This document shows positions 1 through 9,222 of a DNA stretch of 64,000 nt, in pieces (the stretch's first letter is position 1; every line of letters starts with the position of its first letter). The notes under the pieces are model-generated. The model made no database searches. It was given only the letters and a program-made list of their open reading frames with translations, and was not told where the DNA came from. Source of the DNA: JABDMH01 sp965223105 (GTDB taxonomy: Bacteria > Bacteroidota > Bacteroidia > Chitinophagales > Saprospiraceae); contig OZ244987.1 of NCBI GenBank assembly GCA_965223105.1, positions 3,410,001 to 3,474,000 on the forward strand, in the 5' to 3' direction. A program made the position numbers and the translations under genes.

Positions 1-1785
1 CATCATTATGGTGATGGTACACTTAGCATGTTTGAAAGTGCGAAAAATGCCATTCGGGCTGCTAAAGAAATTCAGCAATCGATGCAGCAAGATCCCTATG
101 TGCCCCTGCGGCTGGGATTGCACATGGGAGATATCGTGCTGGATTATGATGGTGTTTACGGTCATGGAGTCAACCTTGCCGCAAGGATCGAGGCGTTATC
201 CGTACCCGGTGCAGTACTTTTCTCCTCGTCCGTACATCAACAAATAAAGTTTGACGGGGATTTTGTGAGCCGGTCCCTGGGTTATTTCCGCTTAAAGAAC
301 ATTTTAGACACGATCGAAGTTTTTGCACTTGAAGCCGACGGTCTTACCGTACCCAAGAAAGGAGAATTGCCTGCGTCTGCAATAGATCACCCCGGCATCA
401 AGCTGTTGGTCCTACCTCTTGCCAATCTCAACCACACCAAAGAAGCAGCCGCTGTGTGCATGGGCTTAACCGAGCAGGTCATGTGTATGATTGATTCAAA
501 AGAATATTTATCCATAATAGCACACACTCTTAGTGAAAGACTTGCTACTCTGGAAGGCGAAGCATTTGATCAGATGGCTTTTCAATTGGGTATAACTTAC
601 GTGTTGAAAGGAAGCGTACAGACTGCTGCAGGGCAACTTAAAGTATATTTGCAGCTGCATGAACTCAAATCTGAAATTGTCCTTTTCTCAGGATATTTTA
701 AGGGTTCTCTTGAACATCCATTCGATCTGCAGGATCAAATTTCTGATTGGATTCAAGCTAAGTTACCCAGATTAACCAAGACTAATCTAGTAAGCGATCG
801 GAACACGGTAAGCAATCAGCAGTTGGCCCAATTGTACTCGAAGGGAATTTATTATCTAAACAGCAAAGAGCCTGATCAGATCGATAAAGCCCGGGTCATA
901 TTTGAAGACATCATCCATAAGGATCCTGATTTTCATAAAGCGTACAGCTCGCTATCACAGTGCTATTGCTTCCTGGGATCCTGCGGCTATTTACCGCCTC
1001 AAAATGCTTACACCAAGGCACACGAGTTTGCCCTGGCAGCCATAGAGAAAAATGGTTTGCATGCAGACTCATTTCTGTCCTTAGCAATGATCAAGTTATT
1101 TTATATATGGGATTGGCAAGGCACCAAAGCATCATTATTGCGGGCAGAAGAATTGGGTTTGTCCTCTCCGATGCTTCATCAGATCTATGGCATCTATCAT
1201 GCAACTACGGGAGCAACCGATTGGGCTGTTGAAAGTCTGCAAAAAGCAGTAGATCTGGATCCTGCTTCCGCTTCAGCCCTATGTCAGTTGGCACACATGT
1301 ATTTGTTTAATAACCAGGTGCTTGAAGCATTGGCGAAGTATGAAGATGTGCTTCATTTAGACAACAATTATCGAGAAGCTGTTGAGGGCATTGGCTTTGC
1401 GCACTTGTGCTTAGGTAATATGCAACAGGCCCTCGAGTCGCTGGAGCAGTATCATACCATGACACTGGATCCTTTGAAAGGATTGACCGGCTTGGTACTC
1501 GCATATGTCGAAAATGGCCAGAGAAAAAAGGCGGAAGAGTGTTTACGCAAAATATTGCAGCGCCAGTTAAATAATCCACATCTTGCGCTTGAAATAGACT
1601 TGGCCATTGCCTACTACGGATTGGGTGATGTCAATCAGTGCCTCTCATATCTAAATAAGGTCTACGAAAAACGTTTTGCCATGACCTGCACTGGACTACT
1701 GACGGTCATGCATGTAAGCTATTTCAAGAATTTATGGTGTCATCCGGATTACAAGAGATTTTTGGCCAAAATCAATTTACATTGA
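1..1785 (+). CDS. Class III adenylate/guanylate cyclase with TolB-like and TPR regions, 5'-truncated by window edge
   Basis: The reading frame is open from base 1, so the true start lies upstream. The first residues (HHYGDGTLSMFESA) match the second metal-binding Asp region of class III nucleotide cyclases (GDG-x-F-like). They are followed by the conserved LRLGLHMGD and YGHGVNLAARIE segments, so this is the C-terminal half of a catalytic domain making cAMP or cGMP from ATP or GTP. After about residue 125 (from base 1), the segment with LLVLPLANL resembles the TolB-like domain found in many cyclase fusions. The rest (from roughly residue 280) consists of helical TPR-like repeats, for example the stretch with AYSSLSQCYCFLG and later SALCQLAHMYLF. 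The family usually acts in the cytoplasm, with TPRs as a protein-interaction sensor arm. Both metal-binding Asp cannot be checked because the N-terminus is missing. The domain order is clear; the substrate nucleotide is not. Confidence 0.88.
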   Translation, partial: HHYGDGTLSMFESAKNAIRAAKEIQQSMQQDPYVPLRLGLHMGDIVLDYDGVYGHGVNLAARIEALSVPGAVLFSSSVHQQIKFDGDFVSRSLGYFRLKNILDTIEVFALEADGLTVPKKGELPASAIDHPGIKLLVLPLANLNHTKEAAAVCMGLTEQVMCMIDSKEYLSIIAHTLSERLATLEGEAFDQMAFQLGITYVLKGSVQTAAGQLKVYLQLHELKSEIVLFSGYFKGSLEHPFDLQDQISDWIQAKLPRLTKTNLVSDRNTVSNQQLAQLYSKGIYYLNSKEPDQIDKARVIFEDIIHKDPDFHKAYSSLSQCYCFLGSCGYLPPQNAYTKAHEFALAAIEKNGLHADSFLSLAMIKLFYIWDWQGTKASLLRAEELGLSSPMLHQIYGIYHATTGATDWAVESLQKAVDLDPASASALCQLAHMYLFNNQVLEALAKYEDVLHLDNNYREAVEGIGFAHLCLGNMQQALESLEQYHTMTLDPLKGLTGLVLAYVENGQRKKAEECLRKILQRQLNNPHLALEIDLAIAYYGLGDVNQCLSYLNKVYEKRFAMTCTGLLTVMHVSYFKNLWCHPDYKRFLAKINLH

Positions 1786-2555
1786 TATTGGAATTGCTGC
1801 AGCCGCTAAGGATTGAGATGTGGGGTCAAGTCAAATTCTTATAGTTATTCATATGAATACGGTTTGCAATTTCCTTCCATACTCCTTGCACTATTCGGTC
1901 TATGGAATTATTTCATCTTCACAAGTATCAGCTTCAATAGCGAGTTCCGTACCAGGATTTCCAGGGTCGTCTTTCTTAGCCGTAATTACAGCAGTCCAGC
2001 CAGGCTGAGAAGTATGATTACCCATGTACAAGTTCAATTCTCTCCGATGTAAGTCATCGTGCTTTTAACACTATTAACACAACTTGAATACGATCTGAGA
2101 CGAGGTGCCAGTAAGGATTTATTTAATTTGCGAATGATGGCGATCTGCGATGTATTCTTTAACGAGAAGGAAGTGGTCATGATTTCCCTCGTACTCTGCT
2201 ATGAAGAGGGTTGTGCCTATGATCCGTTTATCCCACGCCACACAGTGTGGCCTCCTTATACAAGCAGAGCCGGAATGTCCAGCATCTTGAGTCTGCTAGA
2301 TACAAATAAGTTCACAGTACGGCAAGAATTGTTGTATCACTCCCTCATCCAGGACCGGCCACAGCCGATCGCTCTTCCTAAGGACACATACTAATATGAG
2401 TCCCTAAGTGCACCCTTAGGAGAAGAGGAGTGCATCGACATGGAAATTTAGAACAGCCAGATTATATGGGGGCATCTCCGAATGTAAAGATGGCTTTTTA
2501 AAGCTCCTCCGATTTAAGAAAAGTAAAACCCAACTACAAAGATGGTTGAGGCAGT
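1786..2555. other. 770-bp stretch without a convincing intact gene
   Basis: No frame gives a recognisable full protein. A plus-strand frame at 2059-2394 has no signal peptide, domain or family resemblance and is probably chance. A short minus-strand open stretch at 1900-2064 reads like real protein and is listed separately as a possible relic. A weak hairpin (CCTAAG, 2403-2408, pairing with CTTAGG, 2415-2420) lies near the end. Otherwise I see nothing. Confidence 0.5.
1900..2064 (-). pseudogene. Possible gene relic (54 codons between two stops)
   Basis: Read on the minus strand, this stretch is open for 54 codons and has protein-like composition, including the segments ELNLYMGNHTSQPGWTAVI and KKDDPGNPGTELAIEAD. 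It is bounded by stops (TAA at 2065-2067, TAG at 1900-1902) and has no proper start region. It could be the eroded remnant of a secreted or beta-rich protein. I do not recognise the family, and chance is possible. Confidence 0.25.
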
Positions 2556-3197
2556 TCAATGTAAATCTTGCCAATAAGATGCTCCATAACCATTTACTCG
2601 TATTGCAAAATTAAGATTGATGATGGGTTGGCAGTCTAATTGGGTGGTCTCTGCTATCCTACCAAATAATGGGTCATCAGCATCGTCTCCAAGATTACTG
2701 TAGTCACTGCAGACATCACCCGCGTCACTACCGAAAAAATAGGTAGTCCCACTCTGTAATGGCACAGGTGAAGTGAAGGTATACTTGTTCCATCCAACTT
2801 CGGAAGTGATACTAGTGGTTGCTGCAACTACTGTTGTATTGGCACATGGATCGCCGGTGAAGATCTTGACACTTCCTGTACGACCTGCAGTAAAATCGTG
2901 AAATTCGACACTTAGTAAAACTAAATCAGAAGTGGGAGTAAAGGGTTGAAAGACAGAATCGAGACATGTTCCCGGATTAATTGGAGTAGTACCAAAAGAA
3001 GTATGCAATGGACTATAAACTTGGGTTTTTCCTACATCGGTGTTGTAGATTAACATTCCATCTAAGGCTGTGATTTGATCCCTCTCTGCTGCGGTCAGTC
3101 GAGGAAGTAGTATTGGACCACCGTCAACCTGCAATTGTTGAGCTTGAGTAAAAAAAGTATACAGACAGACAAGGGAAATTGTAAGTGTCGTTTTCAC
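2556..3197 (-). CDS. Secreted beta-sandwich protein, tail-fibre-like N-terminus
   Basis: A 213-residue protein begins with a Sec signal peptide (MKTTLTISLVCLYTFFTQAQ). Next comes a short motif (LPRLTAAERDQI, then DGMLIYNTD) that recurs in many Bacteroidota surface and tail-fibre-like proteins just before a variable domain. From about residue 75 the sequence alternates strands and turns with paired Cys, including FTGDPCANTTVVAATT and TTYFFGSDAGDVCSDYSN, in the style of a carbohydrate-binding or adhesive beta-sandwich. There is no T9SS C-terminal domain. It stands alone between the gene-free stretch and the plus-strand DUF1080 gene. Export is well supported; function is unknown. Confidence 0.7.
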   Translation of the reverse strand: MKTTLTISLVCLYTFFTQAQQLQVDGGPILLPRLTAAERDQITALDGMLIYNTDVGKTQVYSPLHTSFGTTPINPGTCLDSVFQPFTPTSDLVLLSVEFHDFTAGRTGSVKIFTGDPCANTTVVAATTSITSEVGWNKYTFTSPVPLQSGTTYFFGSDAGDVCSDYSNLGDDADDPLFGRIAETTQLDCQPIINLNFAIRVNGYGASYWQDLH

Positions 3198-3664
3198 GGT
3201 CTCTTGAATTAGGTGTTGGTTTGTGTTGGTTATGACTTGACAAAAAAAGCAAAAACTATCGACTTATATCAGAAAGTCACCGACATTAAGCCAAGTTATC
3301 CTTTCCAGCTCATTTTTGAAGCAACGAATAAATTAGAATAAATTTAATATTGTCTTCTTCAATATATTTTTGTCGATCGCTCTTTTCCAATCTCTGGACC
3401 AGATGCCCCCAAACGAACACAAAGCTTGGATTAGCCATTTCATTCCGACAGTTGTACAATTGGTTAGTCTCTAACTATGGAAAATTGTTCTCTTGGAATG
3501 GAAACTTACTTCCCCCTCAGCTCTACCATAAATCCTCCACCATCACCTCAGCCGCCAAATATTGTTCAAGCTGGACAATTGTTCATCAGAGCTTTACATA
3601 TCACTCCTCCGGAAGGATCAATCCAAACCTATATTTTCACTATCTTTTGGCTAAATCTTTCGCT

Positions 3665-4360
3665 ATGCACCTTACGATTCTCTTATTGGTAAATATTGCA
3701 GGTTTGATCACTCCCTTTGAGCAACTCCAGGATGACTGGCGCGATCTTTTTAATGGACAGGATCTGACCGGCTGGGAGGTAAAGGGCGCCGCAGAAAGTA
3801 ACTTTTTTGTTGAAGATGGAATTCTGGTTGCGGAAACAAAGCTTGGCCTACCGAACACCTTTTTAGCTACGACTCAGGAATATGCCAACTTCGAATTGGA
3901 AGTTGAGTTTTTCGTGCCAGCTGGCATCAATACCGGGGTGCAAATAAGGAGTGGACAGTACCAGGCCGAGACCACAACACCCTATCTCAACGGTCGATTG
4001 GAGGCTAGTGAACGCACCTGGGAAGCGGGCAGAGTACACGGATATCAGATTGAAATCGATCCGTCAGACAGAGCCTGGACGGGTGGTTTTTATGAAGAGG
4101 GAGGTCGAGGCTGGCTGGTGCCACTCACCGACAATGAAAAGGCTCGTGAAGCCTTTAAGCCAAATGATTGGAATCATTTGCAGATCATTGCCGATGGCAA
4201 TCACTTTCAAACCTGGATCAATGGTGTTCCAGCGGTGGATACTCATGATGATAAGGCAGCCTCCGGCTTTATTGCTCTCCAGCTGCACAGCATCAGGAGT
4301 CAAGAACAAGAGGGCAAACAAATCCTTTGGAGAAAGATTCGCATTAAGGAATTGGAGTAG
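3665..4360 (+). CDS. DUF1080 (3-keto-disaccharide hydrolase family) secreted protein
   Basis: The product matches the PF06439 fold (concanavalin-like jelly roll): FNGQDLTGWEV near the N-terminus, then a FFVEDGILV strand, GINTGVQIRSGQ, a GYQIEIDPSDRAWTGGFYEE core and the closing DWNHLQIIADGNHFQTWING and IALQLHS segments. Some family members hydrolyse 3-keto-glycosides; many are uncharacterised. I chose the ATG at 3665 because it starts directly with a hydrophobic signal-like segment (MHLTILLLVNIAGLI). The frame is open further upstream, but that extension is low-complexity and unlike the family. The resulting 231 residues are a normal length for a single-domain DUF1080. The next plus-strand gene encodes a VCBS/FG-GAP protein, a common companion in Bacteroidota and Planctomycetota catabolic clusters. 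Confidence 0.85.
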   Translation: MHLTILLLVNIAGLITPFEQLQDDWRDLFNGQDLTGWEVKGAAESNFFVEDGILVAETKLGLPNTFLATTQEYANFELEVEFFVPAGINTGVQIRSGQYQAETTTPYLNGRLEASERTWEAGRVHGYQIEIDPSDRAWTGGFYEEGGRGWLVPLTDNEKAREAFKPNDWNHLQIIADGNHFQTWINGVPAVDTHDDKAASGFIALQLHSIRSQEQEGKQILWRKIRIKELE

Positions 4361-4576
4361 CTGTGTACTCAGTCCAAGTCTTACTTGAAACTCTGGTAAA
4401 GGATTTGAACAAATTCGGCACCAAGATTCATTGGAGGTCATAGCTCGTTCAAAGTGACAGTAGCACCTGACACGACCAGGTTGTATCAAATTTTAGACAA
4501 GGCAAAAAGCCAACAACATATTGCTGTGGCATGGTCAACTTGACTATCTTCGATGATCGTCTTGAAAATTTGGAAT

Positions 4577-5686
4577 ATGTTCAAGAACCATATCCTCCTT
4601 CTTTTCCTTCTCTTTACTGCACATTACCTCTCAGCTCAGGAACTTGTATTTGAGCAGGTAATGATTGATTCAACGATCCATAATCCCTGGACAAAAATCT
4701 TGGCAGATATCGACAACGATGGCATACCTGACATCGTCATTGGTGGCCAAAAGGGCCCCCTGGTGTGGTACCAAAATCCTGACTGGAATAAATTCACCAT
4801 AGCTGAAGAAGAGTATCAGACTGTTGATGGGGAAGCAGGGGATATCGATGGAGATGGCGATATAGATATCGTCATGGGCGGTTTATTCTGGTATGAAAAC
4901 CCGGGAGTTTTTAACGTCCTTGACGAACCTTGGAAAAGTCATCGAATTGCTAGCCATCCTACTCATGATGTAGAATTGGCAGATGTTAATGGCGATGGTC
5001 AACTTGATGTGATCACCAGGGATCAATCGGATTTTGGCAAGATGCGTGGCAATGAAATCCACATATGGTATAGTCGCAGTGCCAAGAGCTGGGATCATGA
5101 AATTCTGTTTTGTGATCACGGTGAGGGCCTTTTGGTCATTGATTTAGATGGAGACCAAGATCCCGACATTATTGGTACTGGCATTTGGTTTGAAAATCGT
5201 CCGGGAAATCAATGGTCTCAACATTTTATTACGGAGTGGCATGGCAGTGCCAATGTAGCTGCTGCAGATTTTAACGGCGATCAGCGAGTGGACATCGTCC
5301 TCACACCTTCCGAATTGGCAAAACAGACCTTTAAGATCTCATGGTTTGAACAACCGGATGATCTCATTAATCAACCATGGATCGAGCATAAACTGATAGA
5401 CTCGGTTGAATGTGTAGTGCACGGTGTCGGTACGGGTGACTTTGATGGCGATAATCTTATCGACATCGCTTATTCTGAAATGCATCAAGGTCTAGATCCC
5501 GATGAAGTGACCGTATTACTCAATAAGATGAATGGCCAGGACTGGCAGAAAATCGTGCTGGCACAAAGTGGTTCGCACAGCATTCAAATAGCTGATCTAA
5601 ATAATGATGGCCTGGATGACATTCTGGGAGCCAACTGGAGCGGACCTTACCAACCCGTTGAAGTATGGATTTCAAGGAAAAAATAA
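4577..5686 (+). CDS. FG-GAP/VCBS repeat secreted protein
   Basis: A signal peptide (MFKNHILLLFLLFTAHYLSA) is followed by about seven repeats carrying the calcium-binding DxDxDGxxD motif of FG-GAP/VCBS beta-propellers: DIDNDGIPDIV, DIDGDGDIDIV, DVNGDGQLDV, DLDGDQDPDI, DFNGDQRVDIV, DFDGDNLIDI and DLNNDGLDDI. WYENP and WFEQP motifs between blades are typical. The length, about 370 residues, fits one seven-bladed propeller. An in-frame ATG also occurs at 4553, but the signal peptide begins cleanly at 4577. It is probably a secreted or surface calcium-binding propeller; partner and ligand are unknown. It lies downstream of the DUF1080 gene on the same strand, about 215 bp away, so co-transcription is possible but not shown. 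Confidence 0.85.
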   Translation: MFKNHILLLFLLFTAHYLSAQELVFEQVMIDSTIHNPWTKILADIDNDGIPDIVIGGQKGPLVWYQNPDWNKFTIAEEEYQTVDGEAGDIDGDGDIDIVMGGLFWYENPGVFNVLDEPWKSHRIASHPTHDVELADVNGDGQLDVITRDQSDFGKMRGNEIHIWYSRSAKSWDHEILFCDHGEGLLVIDLDGDQDPDIIGTGIWFENRPGNQWSQHFITEWHGSANVAAADFNGDQRVDIVLTPSELAKQTFKISWFEQPDDLINQPWIEHKLIDSVECVVHGVGTGDFDGDNLIDIAYSEMHQGLDPDEVTVLLNKMNGQDWQKIVLAQSGSHSIQIADLNNDGLDDILGANWSGPYQPVEVWISRKK

Positions 5687-5968
5687 ATCAAATAATCACA
5701 TCCCATATACTCCGACCATCAATTCTTGTCTATTATGGATTCACATTACAACCAACGCAAAATGATGGTAATTACCATTTAAATTAATCCTGAACAGGCA
5801 ATCATCGTATTTTGATGAGTGCACAGATTTAATAAAAATTGTTGAAGAGTTGATTTGGCATATTATGGAAACACGCTGCATCCATGACACCCTAACCCTT
5901 CTATATCAATCAAACATTAATAAAAATTGTTCTGCAGATTCTTAATCCACTGGCTTGTTACCATAGCA

Positions 5969-6588
5969 ATGAGAGAACTAATTAAAGTCATTACAGTGGC
6001 AATTTTTGTCATGTCATGTAATGGCGGCGATAGCAGCCAAATTAGTGCCGATCCATGGTGGAGTGAGGAAGATCGCCAGCTGATCATTTCAGAACTGGAA
6101 AGGACTACGCGAGAACTCATCCAAGAAATTGATGCTTTGACCAATGATCAATGGAACTTTAAAAAAGATACCAACCATTGGTCCATTGCTCAGATTGTCG
6201 AGCATCTTGAAATGCAAAATCAACTGCATTTCAGAGAAACCTCCGTAGTGTCTTATGCACCTCAATATTTACAATTCAGATCCATCACACAAGGGAAGGA
6301 TTTCTTTTTTTCACAATACAGTACCGATACCATAAAGGGGAGTGCACAGTGGTTTCTTACACCTCGCGGGAGATACTGTTCGATCAAAGAGGCACAATCG
6401 GCTTTCTTGAAGGCAAGGAATGAACTGGCTGCATGGGTAAAAAAACCAACATCGATCTGAGGAAGCAATTTACATTCCGGACCCCAGTGCAGGAGGAGAA
6501 TATTGAACAAATCAAAATTGGTCAAGTAAGGGATTTGCACCAGTTACTATTGACTGGAATAGCTCATACCGACCATACAATGGCATAG
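5969..6588 (+). pseudogene. DinB-like (DUF1569-type) lipoprotein, frameshifted in an A7 tract
   Basis: The ATG at 5969 opens a lipoprotein signal (MRELIKVITVAIFVMSC, Cys as lipid site). A helical DinB-superfamily body follows, with QWNFKKDTNHWSIAQIVEHLE, where His is an expected metal ligand. The frame ends at 6460, but moving one frame at the A7 run at 6439-6445 gives a natural continuation: NIDLRKQFTFRTP, then RDLHQLLLTGIAHTDHTMA, ending at a TAG at 6586-6588. This restores the usual C-terminal helix with its His residues. One extra A would repair the gene. Whether the lesion is a sequencing or assembly error, slippage or a true mutation cannot be decided here. The repaired 3' end overlaps the convergent Omp28-like gene by about 25 bp. 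Confidence 0.75.
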
Positions 6589-7271
6589 AGGTAAGATTTA
6601 TCCAGGTTCCACTCTGGCTGCCGTATTAAAGAAAAGCTGGTCTCAAATTCTGCATTTTTAGCAATATTCCCAGAAGCAATTTCTACTCCCTGTGGAAATT
6701 CCGAAAATGCTGACCGAACCACGTAAGGATGGAGCACTTCACCACTGAGCTGCGATTGAATTTCCTCCACTTCGTTTTCCACCAGATATATAGAAACATA
6801 GTATGAACCTTCCATTGCATTAAAGAATTTGGTCTTGGTCTGCACATCTATGCGATCACTACTTACTTGAATGTACATGCCTGTATTGACATCCGGATCC
6901 CGGTTCATCTCCACGGTGATGATATCGCGGGCTTCGCTAATTTTACTATCCATATTACTAGACCGCACACCCAAATTGTCATTACCTAATAAAAATACCG
7001 GTTGACCGAAGGTTTTAAAATTATCGGCCAGGAAACTGCCTGCTTCAGACTGTAACCGACCGCTGTGATGTGCACCAAAAATCAGCGTAGATTCCTCGTG
7101 CTCGTTGACTATGTCTTTCATGTAGGTCCATCCCCATGTACCACAGTTGGGGCACCAGGTGGCGGTGATCTTGGTGAAGAGAGGCCTCTGTAGATTGGGG
7201 ATCTCCTGAGCAGATAGGAAGAAACTCACACCAAAAAAAATCATGGTCACTCCTAAGTTTCTCATATTCAT
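6564..7271 (-). CDS. Omp28-like secreted protein with thioredoxin CPNC motif
   Basis: An N-terminal signal peptide (about residues 1-22, ending FFLSAQ) precedes a thioredoxin-like region with TATWCPNCGTWGW, the CxxC context typical of Omp28-related outer-membrane proteins of Bacteroidota. Later segments (IYLVENEVEEIQSQLSG, HPYVVRSAFSEFPQG) also fit that family. Omp28-type proteins are exported and cell-envelope associated; a thiol-disulfide role is inferred from CxxC only. The protein ends abruptly at YAIVWSV, where relatives usually have a further strand and often a sorting domain, so the last strand or C-terminal domain may be lost. It converges with the DinB-like gene. Confidence 0.75.
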   Translation of the reverse strand: MNMRNLGVTMIFFGVSFFLSAQEIPNLQRPLFTKITATWCPNCGTWGWTYMKDIVNEHEESTLIFGAHHSGRLQSEAGSFLADNFKTFGQPVFLLGNDNLGVRSSNMDSKISEARDIITVEMNRDPDVNTGMYIQVSSDRIDVQTKTKFFNAMEGSYYVSIYLVENEVEEIQSQLSGEVLHPYVVRSAFSEFPQGVEIASGNIAKNAEFETSFSLIRQPEWNLDKSYLYAIVWSV

Positions 7272-7367
7272 AATTTTATATATGATGTGTTACAAGCTTT
7301 TGATTACGCAAATATAGATAAAAAGGATTTTCAACCAGCTGAAGGGGCACTGACTGAGGAGCACCAG

Positions 7368-7681
7368 ACTAGTGAGTCTACTCCGAAAAGGTTACCAAAT
7401 CAAAAATGGCTCTTTTGGCGATCTTTCCCCGCCTCCGTCAAAAGGCTGTGGGCGGGCAGGCATTTTTCTCAATCGGCTGATACTCAGGCATGCCGCTCAC
7501 CCGCTGTACGCGGTTATCCTCGCTGAAAGGTGCACTGCACCTTTCCTCCTTCCTTCGGTTGGAGATCGCTCGATAATCTCGAAGAAGTGAAAATCTCACC
7601 TAGCCCGACTTCGTCAGTCAGGCAGGTCCAAAATAGGCTCATTTTATGAAGATGGCACTTTTCCGGAGTAGCTTCACTAGT
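7368..7681. mobile_element. MITE-like element, copy A (314 bp, terminal inverted repeats)
   Basis: Both ends carry an imperfect terminal inverted repeat. The left reads ACTAGTGAGTCTACTCCGAA; the right, reverse-complemented, reads ACTAGTGAAGCTACTCCGGA. The interior is almost the same as an inverted copy at 44047-44357 and includes a near-perfect palindrome (GAAAGGTGCA, one base, TGCACCTTTC). A short plus-strand reading frame at 7372-7590 is conserved between copies but has no recognisable domain, so I treat it as fortuitous. There is no transposase, so it would be a non-autonomous element. It begins 31 bp beyond the stop codon of the DUF1501 gene. No clear target duplication is seen outside the ACTAGT ends. 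Confidence 0.8.
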
Positions 7682-7712
7682 TGATTATCAGGAGAAGAAG
7701 ACTTTTATGAAG

Positions 7713-9212
7713 TTAAGCCAATAGATCCCTCACTACGTGGCCATGCACGTCAGTGAGCCGGTATCTTCGGCCTTGGTGTTTAAAAGTAAAGCGTTCATGG
7801 TCTATACCCAGTAAATGAAGAATGGTTGCTTGAAAATCATGCACATGTACAGGATTATCCGAGGGATTAAAACCAAACTCATCTGAGGATCCGTAGGTCA
7901 TTCCGGGTTTGATTCCACCTCCGGCCATCCAGAGTGTAAATACATAGGGATGGTGATCGCGGCCCCAATTCTTGACATCCTCAATGGTTCCCTGCAGGAA
8001 TGGCGTACGACCAAATTCTCCACCCCAGATAACCAAGGTGTCATCCAATAGCCCTCGCTGTTTGAGATCCTTTACCAATGCAGCACTGGGAGCATCAGTA
8101 TCTTGGCATTGAATCTTTAATTGATGATTCAAATTCTTGTGCTGATCCCATCCGGCATGCATACATTGCACAAAGCGTACTCCCTTCTCAACCAATTTTC
8201 GAGCCATCAGGCAGTTGTAGGCAAAGCTACCTTGCCGGTATACATCCGGACCATACATCGAAAGGATGTGCTTAGGTTCTTTGCTTAGATCGGTCATTTC
8301 CGGCACACTCATCTGCATTCGATAAGCCATCTCGTACTGAGCTATGCGGGTAGTAATTTCCGGATCACCAACCTCTCTAAGATTGTGTTGATTTAGTTTT
8401 TCCAGATCCTCGAGAATTCCCTGCCTCACCTTACGGTTCATTCCGGGGGGATTAGATAAGTATAGCACCGGATCTCCCCCACCCCGAAATTTCACTCCCT
8501 GATATTGTGTAGGTAAAAAACCGCTTCCCCAATAATAATCATAAAATATCTGGCCACAGCTGGCTTCTTTGTCCCGTGAAGTCATCGCTATAAATGCAGG
8601 AAGGTTTTCAGAGGAACTACCCAACCCATAGGTCAGCCAGGCTCCCATACTTGGCCTTCCCGGCATTTCCGCACCGGTGAGAAAAAATGTGATTGCTGGT
8701 GCATGATTTACCTGTTCGGTATACATCGATTTTACAAAACAAAGATCATCCGCGACTTCCGCCGTGTAAGGCATAAAATCGGACACCCATGCCGCCGAAT
8801 CACCATGCTGACTAAAGTTCGTAATCTCCGACAGCACCGGCCTCTGCACTTGATTGCCAGTCATCGTGCTGAATCTCTTACCGCCGACTACACTTTCTGG
8901 GATCTGGGTCCCATGCCATTTTTTGAGCAATGGTTTGTAATCGAACAAGTCAACATGGGATGGCGCTCCATTCTGAAACAAATAAATGACCCTTTTTGCC
9001 TTAGGAGCGAAATGTGGTACAACATCCTTTAACTTGTGCGATTTTCGTTCTGATGCTGATCCCAGTGCTTGCCAAGGGTTAAGTAAGTTCGCTAAAGCGG
9101 CACCTCCAAGCCCTAAGGCACTCTTACCAAAAAAATGACGTCTTGTCATCGACTTATGCCATTCAAGCACGGGATCCACGGACCACTTCTTCTTGCGGTT
9201 AATTTTCTCCAT
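7713..9212 (-). CDS. DUF1501 protein with twin-arginine signal
   Basis: The N-terminus has a Tat-type signal (MTRRHFFGKSALGLGGAAL, near residues 22-40). Next comes the DUF1501 body with its hallmark segments: FAPKAKRVIYLFQNGAPSHVD, AWVSDFMPYTAEVADDLCFV, FFLTGAEMPGRPSMGAWLTY, VQCMHAGWDQH, LVIWGGEFGRTPF and GRDHHPYVFTLWMAGGG. The family is related to alkaline-phosphatase-fold and sulfatase-like enzymes, and its exact reaction is unknown. It almost always sits beside a PSCyt/DUF1549/DUF1553 gene, as here: the upstream gene ends 10 bp before this one starts, so the pair is an operon. At 499 residues it is full length. It is probably folded in the cytoplasm and exported. Confidence 0.93.
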   Translation of the reverse strand: MEKINRKKKWSVDPVLEWHKSMTRRHFFGKSALGLGGAALANLLNPWQALGSASERKSHKLKDVVPHFAPKAKRVIYLFQNGAPSHVDLFDYKPLLKKWHGTQIPESVVGGKRFSTMTGNQVQRPVLSEITNFSQHGDSAAWVSDFMPYTAEVADDLCFVKSMYTEQVNHAPAITFFLTGAEMPGRPSMGAWLTYGLGSSSENLPAFIAMTSRDKEASCGQIFYDYYWGSGFLPTQYQGVKFRGGGDPVLYLSNPPGMNRKVRQGILEDLEKLNQHNLREVGDPEITTRIAQYEMAYRMQMSVPEMTDLSKEPKHILSMYGPDVYRQGSFAYNCLMARKLVEKGVRFVQCMHAGWDQHKNLNHQLKIQCQDTDAPSAALVKDLKQRGLLDDTLVIWGGEFGRTPFLQGTIEDVKNWGRDHHPYVFTLWMAGGGIKPGMTYGSSDEFGFNPSDNPVHVHDFQATILHLLGIDHERFTFKHQGRRYRLTDVHGHVVRDLLA

Positions 9213-9222
9213 TCGTCAAAAT

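Noticed and set aside
2059..2394. A 111-codon plus-strand reading frame
   Set aside because: No signal peptide, domain or family similarity and uneven composition; sits in a gene-free stretch next to a relic on the other strand.
7372..7590. Conserved short frame inside the MITE-like elements as a gene
   Set aside because: The frame changes at its N-terminus between copies and shows no protein domain; similarity follows DNA identity.
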